Of a stretch of DNA of 41,002 nucleotides, positions 16,769-24,337 are shown piece after piece. The number at the start of each line of letters is the position of its first letter. The stretch's first letter is position 1. A program made the translations under genes and the position numbers. Source of the stretch: Geothermovivens sp964644845 (GTDB lineage Bacteria > Zhuqueibacterota > Zhuqueibacteria > Oleimicrobiales > Geothermoviventaceae). Under the pieces are notes generated by a model. It made no database searches, was not told the DNA's origin, and saw nothing but the letters and a program-made list of their open reading frames with translations. Location of the stretch: NCBI GenBank assembly GCA_964644845.1, contig CAZXXS010000127.1, positions 1 through 41,002 on the forward strand, given 5' to 3'.

Positions 16769-17767
16769 ATGCCTGAACTACGCAAGGACCCAGTGATCGG
16801 TCGCTGGGTCATTATTTCGTCTGAACGCGGCAAAAGACCTCACGATTGGGCACGAGAGCCGGAGCAGAAACGAGGCGGATTTTGCCCCTTTTGTCCCGGA
16901 AACGAAGATAAGACCCCTCCCGAAGTTCTGGCCATCCGACCTGACGGTTCCCCTCCAAACACCCCGGGCTGGATTCTACGCGTTGTGCCAAACAAATTTC
17001 CCGCTCTGCAAATCGAGGGCGACTTGAATCGCCGCGGTGAGGGCATCTACGACATGATGAATGGCATCGGTGCTCACGAGGTGATCATCGAAACGACAAG
17101 CCACGATCTTGACCTCGCCGACCTGGATGAAGAGCAAATTTACCGGGTCCTCTGGGCCTTCAAAGAGCGGATGCTCGATCTCAAGAACGACAAGCGTTTT
17201 CGCTACATTCTGGCTTTCAAGAATCACGGGCAGGCGGCGGGGGCTTCGCTCGAACATTCCCACTCGCAGCTCATTGCCATGCCGATCGTGCCGAAACGTG
17301 TTCAGGAAGAGATTGAAGGAAGCCGCCGCTACTACGACTACAAGGAGCGCTGCATTTTCTGCGACATTGTGCGTCAGGAGATCTTGACGGAAAAACGCAT
17401 TGTGGCGGAGCATGAAAAGTACTTAGTTTTCGAGCCTTTCGCTCCGCGGTTTCCTTTCGAGACCTGGCTTCTTCCGAAAGAGCATTTTTCCCACTTCGAA
17501 CGGATGCCGGAAGAAGAACACCGGGCTTTGGCGGCAGCGCTCAAGGAGGCGCTTGTACGCATCAACAAAACCCTGGATCGACCACCGTACAATTTCATCA
17601 TACACTCGTCTCCGATTCAGGAGGCAGACTACCCTGAGTACCACTGGCACATCGAGATCATTCCTAAGCTGACCAAGGTAGCGGGTTTTGAGTGGGGGTC
17701 GGGATTCTACATTAACACGACGCCGCCCGAGGACGCTGCTCGTTATCTGCGTGAAGTGACGCTCTGA
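16769..17767 (+). CDS. galT: Galactose-1-phosphate uridylyltransferase family protein
   Basis: Nucleotidyl transferase of the GalT branch of the HIT superfamily, which swaps UMP between UDP-glucose and galactose-1-phosphate in the Leloir pathway. Zinc ligands C39, C42, H112 and H163 are recognisable. The nucleophile is H165, with Q167 following, in HSHSQL; the usual form is HPHxQ, so Ser replaces Pro at 164. The second half has a CIFC pair (195/198) and YHWHIEI. Length 332 is typical. The ATG follows GAGGGAGGCG. Because glgA is next, a role in glycogen or nucleotide-sugar supply is plausible, and related enzymes use other sugar phosphates or ADP-glucose. The galT symbol is therefore by family. 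Confidence 0.85.
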   Translation: MPELRKDPVIGRWVIISSERGKRPHDWAREPEQKRGGFCPFCPGNEDKTPPEVLAIRPDGSPPNTPGWILRVVPNKFPALQIEGDLNRRGEGIYDMMNGIGAHEVIIETTSHDLDLADLDEEQIYRVLWAFKERMLDLKNDKRFRYILAFKNHGQAAGASLEHSHSQLIAMPIVPKRVQEEIEGSRRYYDYKERCIFCDIVRQEILTEKRIVAEHEKYLVFEPFAPRFPFETWLLPKEHFSHFERMPEEEHRALAAALKEALVRINKTLDRPPYNFIIHSSPIQEADYPEYHWHIEIIPKLTKVAGFEWGSGFYINTTPPEDAARYLREVTL

Positions 17768-17832
17768 CGTTTGTAGAAGCTCGGCGTTAAGTGCCAAGGG
17801 GCTGGGATGTTGGCCAAACGCGAGAGGCAAAG

Positions 17833-19311
17833 ATGAAGGGTCCTTACAACGTCCTGTACGTAAGTTCCGAAGTGGCGCCGTTCGCGAAAACCGGGGGATT
17901 GGCTGACGTGGCGGGGGCGCTTCCGAAAGCGATCAAAGAGCTTGGTCATGACATCCGGGTGATGATGCCGAAGTACGGCTTCATTAGCGACCGGAAGTAC
18001 ACGCTGCGCGAAGTCATTCGGCTGAAAGACGTGCACGTCCCGCTTGGTGATCGCGAGTACACCATCAGCGCCAAGTCGGCTTTTTTGCCAGATTCGAAAG
18101 TGCAAATTTACTTCATCGAGTATCCGCCCTATTTCGATCGCGAATCGCCCTACGTAAATCCGAAGACCGGGAAAGATTGGGAGGACAACGCTGAGCGGTT
18201 TGCGCTTTTTTCTCGTGCAGTTCTGGAGGTGTTGAGGGTTCTCCACTGGCAGCCGGATGTGATCCACTGTAACGACTGGCAAACAGCGCTGATCCCGACG
18301 TACCTGAAGACTGTGCTGAAAGAGGACACGTACTTTGCCAAGACGTCCACGCTGCTGACAATTCACAACCTCGCTTACCAGGGGGTGTTTGATCCCAGTG
18401 TACTCGAGGCGATTGGACTGCCGCAAGAACTGTTCAGTCCCGGAGGGCCGGTGGAGTTCTACGGGAAAGTGAACTTCCTGAAGGCTGGCATCGTGTACGC
18501 AGACCTGTTGAACACGGTCAGCGAGCGCTACGCCCAGGAAATTCAAACTCCAGAGTACGGTGCCGGACTGGATGGCGTTCTTCGTGAACGCGCTGACAGC
18601 CTGTACGGTATCTTGAACGGCGTTGACTACAGTGTGTGGAATCCAGAGACCGACGAACTCATCCCGCACAACTACACGGCTTCGGATCTCTCCGGGAAGT
18701 GGAAAGACAAGGAAGCGCTGCTGGAGCAACTCGGTCTGGCGTACGACGAGAATGTGCCTGTCATCGGGATGATTTCGCGGTTGGCGGATCAGAAAGGTTT
18801 CGACCTGCTCGCCGAAATCATCGATGACCTGATGGCACTCGACGTGCGTTTTGTGTTGCTTGGTACAGGCGATCCCAAGTACCACAAGATTTTCGAGAAG
18901 GTGGGCAAAAAACACAAGAACAAGGCTTCCATCAACCTTCGTTTCGACAATCCCCTGGCCCACTTGATCGAAGCCGGTAGCGACATGTTTCTGATGCCGT
19001 CCCGGTACGAACCTTGCGGGTTGAATCAAATCTACAGTCTGAAATACGGTACCATTCCCATTGTGCGTGCGACCGGAGGTTTGGCGGACACCATCAAGGA
19101 CTTCGACCCGCGCACGGGCAAGGGTAATGGTTTTGTGTTCGAGAACTACGATGCAGGTGAGTTGCTTGCCACGATCAAACGAGCCCTGGAGGTTTACAAG
19201 GACAAGAAGACTTGGCTCAAGCTGATTCGTAACGCCATGGCTGAGGATTTCTCGTGGGCAGTGTCCGCCAAGAAGTACGTGGATCTCTACAGGAAACTGG
19301 TGAGGCGTTAA
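17833..19311 (+). CDS. glgA: Glycogen (starch) synthase, GT5
   Basis: Extends alpha-1,4-glucan chains from an NDP-glucose donor (ADP-glucose in most bacteria). The GT5 features are clear: the sugar-nucleotide-binding KTGGL motif at residues 19-23, SSEVAPFAKTGGLADVAG at the N-terminus, the C-terminal catalytic block with E393 in SRYEPCGLNQ, and ATGGLADTI after it. It is 492 residues, close to the usual 480. I start it at the ATG at 17833, after GAGAGGC, so that the first strand begins at once; a GTG at 17791 would add 14 unrelated residues. It lies 65 bases after galT. glgB, glgC and glgP are not in view. Confidence 0.95.
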   Translation: MKGPYNVLYVSSEVAPFAKTGGLADVAGALPKAIKELGHDIRVMMPKYGFISDRKYTLREVIRLKDVHVPLGDREYTISAKSAFLPDSKVQIYFIEYPPYFDRESPYVNPKTGKDWEDNAERFALFSRAVLEVLRVLHWQPDVIHCNDWQTALIPTYLKTVLKEDTYFAKTSTLLTIHNLAYQGVFDPSVLEAIGLPQELFSPGGPVEFYGKVNFLKAGIVYADLLNTVSERYAQEIQTPEYGAGLDGVLRERADSLYGILNGVDYSVWNPETDELIPHNYTASDLSGKWKDKEALLEQLGLAYDENVPVIGMISRLADQKGFDLLAEIIDDLMALDVRFVLLGTGDPKYHKIFEKVGKKHKNKASINLRFDNPLAHLIEAGSDMFLMPSRYEPCGLNQIYSLKYGTIPIVRATGGLADTIKDFDPRTGKGNGFVFENYDAGELLATIKRALEVYKDKKTWLKLIRNAMAEDFSWAVSAKKYVDLYRKLVRR

Positions 19312-19363
19312 GGGAGGGCTACCGGATTTTTCGGGGATCGTGAGCGACTGAGGACGCCCTCGG

Positions 19364-20062
19364 ATGGAAGGCATCAGCATTGATGTGAAGCGCGTGGGGG
19401 CGCGTGAAGATGTGGCACTGCTACAGATACGCGGTTTCATCGACACAACGACGGCGCCTGAGGTGCACCGCGTGCTGGCTGCTTTGTTGCGCGACGGCCT
19501 GGTGAACATCGTGGTGGACATGGCTGGCGTTGGGTATGTGAGCAGTGCGGGATGGGGCTCGTTTGTAGGCGAGATTCGGGACATCCGCGAGAAAGGGGGC
19601 GACCTTCGAATTGTGCACATGGCTCCCGAGGTGAGCGAAGTTTTCGAGATGCTGGAATTCAACCGCATCATTCAGGCTTACGACCATCTGGAAGAAGCCA
19701 TCGATGATTTCGACATCTCCCTGGGGCTCGATGTCACAGCAGGCGTGACGCGCGAAATCTACCGGGAGACTTCACCGGGTGGGGGAATGCCCGAGCCCGA
19801 GGTGGAAATGCCGCCCCCGGCTGCTCCGGTGGGAACGGGTACACCCGGCCGTGAGCTGAGTGAAGAGTTGCTCCCTATTTCCGAAAAGATCCGCCGGATC
19901 GTGATCGAATTTCCGGTTGGGGGCCTCTGGCACATCTGGAAAACTCTCCGTACACCGCGCTTCGGGAATACGAAAATCAACCCCTTCCGCCTCTACCGCA
20001 TTCTCCGCGAAATGAATCTCGACACCAAAGAGAAACGCTTCCGGTTCTACAGATCGCGGTGA
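19364..20062 (+). CDS. STAS-domain protein with a novel C-terminal extension
   Basis: Residues about 5-118 form a STAS domain, the fold of anti-sigma-factor antagonists (SpoIIAA, RsbV) and of the biofilm regulator SypA. The phosphorylation loop reads YVSSAGWG: S60 and S61 are present, but aligned with SpoIIAA (MDSSGLG) the phospho-Ser position falls on Ala62, so regulation by Ser phosphorylation is uncertain. An acidic, Pro-rich linker follows (about 119-165), then a basic C-terminal block (about 168-232) containing LPISEKIRRIVIEFPVGG and WKTLRTPRFGNTKINPFRL, which I do not recognise. It ends in RFRFYRSR. It stands 52 bases after glgA and directly before the sigma-54 promoter of the exopolysaccharide operon, so a role in controlling that operon or its assembly is a reasonable inference. 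Confidence 0.85.
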   Translation: MEGISIDVKRVGAREDVALLQIRGFIDTTTAPEVHRVLAALLRDGLVNIVVDMAGVGYVSSAGWGSFVGEIRDIREKGGDLRIVHMAPEVSEVFEMLEFNRIIQAYDHLEEAIDDFDISLGLDVTAGVTREIYRETSPGGGMPEPEVEMPPPAAPVGTGTPGRELSEELLPISEKIRRIVIEFPVGGLWHIWKTLRTPRFGNTKINPFRLYRILREMNLDTKEKRFRFYRSR

Positions 20063-20088
20063 TGCTCCACGTTCTCCGTTTCTCACAG

Positions 20089-20098
20089 GGGAATTCCC
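20089..20098. promoter_or_regulatory. Palindrome GGGAATTCCC upstream of the sigma-54 promoter
   Basis: A perfect 10-base palindrome centred about 75 bases before the predicted sigma-54 start site. That is within reach of where enhancer-binding proteins can bind, though most sites lie somewhat further upstream. No second copy was found nearby. Confidence 0.35.
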
Positions 20099-20142
20099 GC
20101 CCTGACGAGTGTTCAGAATCCGGCACCTACCGCCCACCTTCG

Positions 20143-20158
20143 TGGCACAGTACTTGCG
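20143..20158 (+). promoter_or_regulatory. Sigma-54 (RpoN) promoter of the exopolysaccharide export operon
   Basis: TGGCAC-AGTAC-TTGC is an exact match to the -24/-12 consensus. The predicted start of transcription is near 20169, leaving about 48 bases of leader before the GTG of the Wza-type gene. It lies in the only intergenic space before the whole polysaccharide cluster. Confidence 0.8.
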
Positions 20159-20216
20159 CACCGACCACCGGCGTGCCGTACAAGGATTGCTCTGACCGAC
20201 CAAGGAGGGATTGGCT

Positions 20217-20909
20217 GTGTCGAGATTTCAATGGGTTAGCTCGGGCAAATTTGTCGTCGCTTTGCTCCTGATGGTTGGTACTGTATCAGGTCCGGCCAGT
20301 GCGGCGGTACAGGACGATCCGGAGACCTACCCCGTGTTTGGTCCCGGGGACGGCGTGAAGATTCAGGTGTGGGAAAATTGGCAAGCCGGTACCGAGAGCA
20401 GCCTGATTCGGCAATTCAGCGGCGAGTACGCCATCGATGGCAACGGCTACATCGTGCTGCCGATCGTTGGTAAGATGAAAGTCAGTGGTTACACCACCCA
20501 GGGTCTGGAGGAAGCGCTCAAGGAGAAACTCTCGGTCTACGCAAAGGAACCGATTGTAATGGTGACGCCTCTCATTCGTGTCACCCTGATGGGTGCGTTT
20601 CGCCGACCCGGGGCGTACCGGATTGCGCCCGATCGCTCGCTGTGGGAGCTGATCGAGAAAGCCGGTGGTGTTTCCGACGATTGTGAGATCGACAAGATGT
20701 GGGTGGAACGAGGCGGGCAGGTGGTCGTAAAAGGGTTGCTGAACGCCTTCGAGCGGGGGTACTCGCTTCAGGACATCGGTGTGCGCTCCGGTGATCTGAT
20801 CAAGGCGCCCTCGAGGCACAAAATCAAGTTCAAAGACATCATCCAGATTTCCTCCTGGATTACGTCCTACATCATTCTGTACTTCCAGATTCAAAGAGGG
20901 CGGTACTGA
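20217..20909 (+). CDS. Polysaccharide export protein, Wza/GumB type
   Basis: Outer-membrane polysaccharide secretin of the OPX family, forming the exit channel for the polymer. From the GTG at 20217 there is a signal peptide (about 1-30, ending ASA-AV) and no lipobox Cys, unlike Wza. The poly_export/SLBB core follows: YPVFGPGDGVKIQVWE, then IDGNGYIVLPIVGKMKVSGYT, then an SLBB-like segment with RVTLMGAFRRPGAYRI. A C-terminal amphipathic or hydrophobic stretch (ISSWITSYIILYFQIQ) may act like the barrel-forming helix of Wza. At 230 residues it is short, with few SLBB repeats. The GTG lies 8 bases after GGAGG; the TTG at 20211 is too close to that site. It is the first gene after the sigma-54 promoter. 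Confidence 0.88.
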   Translation: MSRFQWVSSGKFVVALLLMVGTVSGPASAAVQDDPETYPVFGPGDGVKIQVWENWQAGTESSLIRQFSGEYAIDGNGYIVLPIVGKMKVSGYTTQGLEEALKEKLSVYAKEPIVMVTPLIRVTLMGAFRRPGAYRIAPDRSLWELIEKAGGVSDDCEIDKMWVERGGQVVVKGLLNAFERGYSLQDIGVRSGDLIKAPSRHKIKFKDIIQISSWITSYIILYFQIQRGRY

Positions 20910-20944
20910 TCGCCAAGCGGGGTTTAAACGGACGGGAGGTTACG

Positions 20945-23296
20945 TTGGAAGGTTCGATGAACCAGGATTTCACGCCGGGCATGGAGGACTTGCTTCTTGA
21001 GGATGAGCTCGGCGGCGAGGAAAAGATCGATTACGGGCGTTACCTGCGCGGTATCTGGCGGCGCAAGTGGCTGGTGCTGCTGATCACGCTCCTGGTGGCG
21101 ATTCCGTGGGGCTGGCGCGTGAAGAACGAGGAGCCCATCTACGAGGCCATGAGCCTCATCCGTTTCAAGGAGTACGCCACCGAGACAAGCCGGCAGCTGA
21201 ACCAGTCCCGCATCCGTGAGCTTAAGAGCCGTACGTTTGCCGAGGAAGTGGTGGCCAAGCTTGGTTTGTCGCTGCGTTTGCCGGAGTCGCTGCGCGGCAT
21301 GTACCGCACCGACATTTTCAAGGACTTCCACACGACCAAAAGTCCCGTGCCAGGCCACTACGAACTGGTGTTCACGGATGACAACCGCTTCGAACTCTAC
21401 CGTGTGTACGAGAAAGGCCGCAAGCTGCTCACGTCCGGGTCCATGTGGCAGGCGCTAAACGATTCCGTCTCCGTCAACGGCTTTACGTTCACGGTGAACC
21501 CGGACCTGAAGCCGTTGCCCGAGCGCATTCCCTTTGTAATCAAACCGTTCATGAAAGCCGTGCGCTCTTTCCGCGCGCGCATTCGGGTGTGGACCAGCGA
21601 CGACGGCGACCTGATGGCCATCAAAATGCAGGATCGCGATCCTCGCCTTGTGGCCAGCATGGTGAACAAGTTGTCTCAGATCTTCATCCAGGAGAGCATG
21701 ACGCTGAAGCGTAGCAGCCTGAGCACCCGCAAAAAGCTCCTCAAGGAACGTGTGGAAGCGGCCAAGGCGAAACTGGATGAGTCGGAACGTCGCCTGAAGG
21801 CCTTCAAGGAGAAGCACATCATGGACCTGGACAAGGCCATGGAGAACCAGGTTCAGCAGAAAGTGGCGCTCGAAGAGCAGATTTCCCGGATGCAGCAAGA
21901 GCGGGATGGGCTGGATCATCTACTCAGGCAGACGGAGTCGTTGCCCGAACTCAGAGGCGCCGACGTGCGCACGTCGCGCTACGTGTACCACCAGGTGGCC
22001 AATTACGGTGGATTGAAGAACAATCCCTCCATGGCCATCCTGCGTCAGACCCTTGAGGACCAGGAGAAGCAGTACGCCGACCTGCTGACGCGGGTGTCTG
22101 AAGTTCACCCGGATGCGAAAGCACTGCGAGCTCAGATCGAAAAGACATTGGCTGAAATCAAGGCTACGGCTGAAGATTACCTGCAGAAGCTTGAGATTTC
22201 TATCCGCCGCAAGAAGCAAGAACTGGCTTTGTTAAACGAAAAGATGCAGACACTGCCGTCTGCACAGCTCACGTTGTCGGAACTGGAACGCGATCGCAAG
22301 GTTAACGAGGAACTGTACCTGAACCTGCTGAACGAGTACAACAAGATCGACGTTCAGGAAGCGGCGGAGTCGCAGGACGTTGACATTTTGGACCCGGCAA
22401 TCGTACCCGAGTACCCAGTGAACGCCAACAAGAAGAAGCGGGCGCTGTTTGGACTGGTGTTCGGCTTTGTGCTTGGAGTCGGTGTCGCTGGTCTCCTGGA
22501 GGCTCTGGACACCACGCTGCGGACTCCGGCCGACATCAAAAAGCATTTGCGGCTGCCTGTGCTTGGCACGATTCCGAAAGTGGACTTCGACGACTTGTAC
22601 GATTTTCAGGATGCCGAGAAGATCAAGCGGATCGATTACCAACTTGTGACGCACGATTACAAGCCAACGCCAATCGGCGAGGCTTACCGTTCGCTGCGCA
22701 CGAGTTTGATCTTCTCGAAATCTCGTGGCCGAATTCACAGCATCGTGCTCACAAGCACGGAGCCGGGTGACGGCAAATCGTTCACCGCGGCAAACCTCGC
22801 CATCATCATGGCTCAGCAGAAACACACCACGTTGCTCGTGGATGCCGACCTCCGCCGCGGGGTACTGCACAACACGTTCAACGTGACCAAAGAACCCGGC
22901 TTTACGAACTACTTGACCGGCACGGCCGTGCTGAACGACATTCTCAAGGAAACGCACATTCCGAATCTACAAATCGTGACCTGCGGACCGCTGTTGCCGA
23001 ACCCCGCAGAATTGCTTGGCTCTCTGCAGATGCGGCGCTTCCTCGACGAAGTCCGCCGCCGATTCGATTTCATCATTTTCGACACGCCACCGCTGAACGC
23101 GGCCACAGATGCGGTGGTGCTGGGTACCCAGGTGGACGGCGTGGCCATCGTCATTCGCGCTGGCAAAACAAAGCGCAGTCACGCTAAGGCAAAACTGGAG
23201 CTATTTGCGAATGTTCCGGCCACTATTCTCGGAGCCATCTTGAACGGCACCGGAGCAGACATGGGACACGAAGGCTACAGCTACTACCACTACTAA
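20945..23296 (+). CDS. Wzc-type chain-length regulator with bacterial tyrosine kinase domain
   Basis: Inner-membrane polysaccharide co-polymerase that controls chain length and couples synthesis to export. It has a Wzz domain with a first membrane helix (about 41-56, KWLVLLITLLVAIPWGW), a long periplasmic coiled coil (about 255-465), a second helix preceded by the Pro motif (DPAIVPEYPVNANKK), and a fused BY-kinase domain. The kinase has Walker A with K611 (STEPGDGKS), Walker A' D633-A-D635, and Walker B D713 (FDTPP). It ends in a tyrosine cluster (YSYYHY, Tyr 778, 780, 781, 783), the usual autophosphorylation tail. The start is TTG at 20945 after GGGAGGT; ATG at 20957 is an alternative. No Wzb-type phosphatase is in view. 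Confidence 0.93.
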   Translation: MEGSMNQDFTPGMEDLLLEDELGGEEKIDYGRYLRGIWRRKWLVLLITLLVAIPWGWRVKNEEPIYEAMSLIRFKEYATETSRQLNQSRIRELKSRTFAEEVVAKLGLSLRLPESLRGMYRTDIFKDFHTTKSPVPGHYELVFTDDNRFELYRVYEKGRKLLTSGSMWQALNDSVSVNGFTFTVNPDLKPLPERIPFVIKPFMKAVRSFRARIRVWTSDDGDLMAIKMQDRDPRLVASMVNKLSQIFIQESMTLKRSSLSTRKKLLKERVEAAKAKLDESERRLKAFKEKHIMDLDKAMENQVQQKVALEEQISRMQQERDGLDHLLRQTESLPELRGADVRTSRYVYHQVANYGGLKNNPSMAILRQTLEDQEKQYADLLTRVSEVHPDAKALRAQIEKTLAEIKATAEDYLQKLEISIRRKKQELALLNEKMQTLPSAQLTLSELERDRKVNEELYLNLLNEYNKIDVQEAAESQDVDILDPAIVPEYPVNANKKKRALFGLVFGFVLGVGVAGLLEALDTTLRTPADIKKHLRLPVLGTIPKVDFDDLYDFQDAEKIKRIDYQLVTHDYKPTPIGEAYRSLRTSLIFSKSRGRIHSIVLTSTEPGDGKSFTAANLAIIMAQQKHTTLLVDADLRRGVLHNTFNVTKEPGFTNYLTGTAVLNDILKETHIPNLQIVTCGPLLPNPAELLGSLQMRRFLDEVRRRFDFIIFDTPPLNAATDAVVLGTQVDGVAIVIRAGKTKRSHAKAKLELFANVPATILGAILNGTGADMGHEGYSYYHY

Positions 23297-23322
23297 ACCG
23301 GAACCGGGAGGAAACGGAAGTC

Positions 23323-24279
23323 ATGCGGATCTTGTTAACGGGTGGAGCTGGTTTCATTGGATCCCATCTCGCGGAAAAGTTACTGGACCGAGGCGACGCG
23401 GTTGTGTGCCTGGACAATTTCAACGATTACTACGATCCCGCCGTGAAGCGGCGGAACATCGCCAAGGTACTGCAACACCCCGCTTACACGCTGGTGGAAG
23501 GGGACATTCTGGATGAGACGTTACTTGCAAAGGTTTTTGAAGCAAACACCTTCGACGCCATTGTACACCTGGCCGCACGGGCTGGGGTTCGACCCTCCAT
23601 TCAGCAACCTCTGCTTTACGAGCAAGTGAACGTGCGGGGTACCCAGCTGCTTCTGGAGCAGGCCAAGAACCACAGAATCGGGAAATTCATATTTGCATCG
23701 TCTTCTTCGGTTTACGGGGCCAACAAAAAGGTGCCTTTTTCCGAAACGGACTTTGTGGACAATCCGGTATCCCCTTACGCGGCGACGAAGAAGGCTGGTG
23801 AATTAATTTGCTACACGTACCACCACCTTTACGACATCTCCTGTAGCTGTCTGCGTTTCTTCACGGTCTACGGTCCAAGGCAGCGTCCGGACATGGCCAT
23901 TCACAAGTTCACGCGTCTGATCGACGCGGGCGAACCTGTCCCCATGTTTGGCGATGGGTCTTCGCGCCGCGATTACACGTACATTGACGACGTGCTTCAG
24001 GGCGTGATTCAATCCATCGACCGCTGCGAAGGGTACGAGATTTACAATCTCGGCGAATCGCAAACAATCGCGTTGCGCGACCTCATCTCAAAACTCGAAA
24101 CGCTGCTCGGCAAGAAGGCCAAGATCCAAAAGTTACCGCCGCAGCCCGGTGACGTGCCCATCACGTATGCTGACATCTCAAAGGCGCGAGAGAAACTGGG
24201 TTACAACCCGCAGTTTCCTCTGGATCAGGGGCTGGAACGCTTCGTCCGTTGGTTCAAGGAAGAAAAGCAAGCCCACTGA
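23323..24279 (+). CDS. NAD-dependent sugar epimerase, probably UDP-glucuronate 4-epimerase
   Basis: Extended SDR enzyme, 318 residues. The NAD site is GGAGFIGSH (7-15), the active-site serines lie at 126-129 (SSSSVYG), and the catalytic pair is Tyr152 and Lys156 (SPYAATKK). The segments DNFNDYYDPAVKR and HLAARAGVRPSI are typical of the CapI/LpsL group that makes UDP-galacturonate from UDP-glucuronate. This fits the UDP-glucose dehydrogenase encoded nearby (25815-27119), which would supply its substrate. Related UDP-glucose epimerases and dTDP-glucose dehydratases are less likely, since their signatures differ around residue 35 and 87-93. The ATG follows GGGAGGAAAC. It is 26 bases after the kinase gene. 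Confidence 0.87.
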   Translation: MRILLTGGAGFIGSHLAEKLLDRGDAVVCLDNFNDYYDPAVKRRNIAKVLQHPAYTLVEGDILDETLLAKVFEANTFDAIVHLAARAGVRPSIQQPLLYEQVNVRGTQLLLEQAKNHRIGKFIFASSSSVYGANKKVPFSETDFVDNPVSPYAATKKAGELICYTYHHLYDISCSCLRFFTVYGPRQRPDMAIHKFTRLIDAGEPVPMFGDGSSRRDYTYIDDVLQGVIQSIDRCEGYEIYNLGESQTIALRDLISKLETLLGKKAKIQKLPPQPGDVPITYADISKAREKLGYNPQFPLDQGLERFVRWFKEEKQAH

Positions 24280-24337
24280 GCGTACGCGTGGGGATCGGTA
24301 ACGCTGATTGGCATACTGAGGGCGGACAATCTGAGCG

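Noticed and set aside
17743..19671. A 642-residue open frame on the - strand opposite glgA
   Set aside because: Antisense shadow of glgA and the STAS gene, with no family motif.
24311..24326. Another sigma-54-like site (TGGCAT at 24311)
   Set aside because: The -12 position reads GGGC in place of TTGC after the 5-base spacer, so two or more mismatches.
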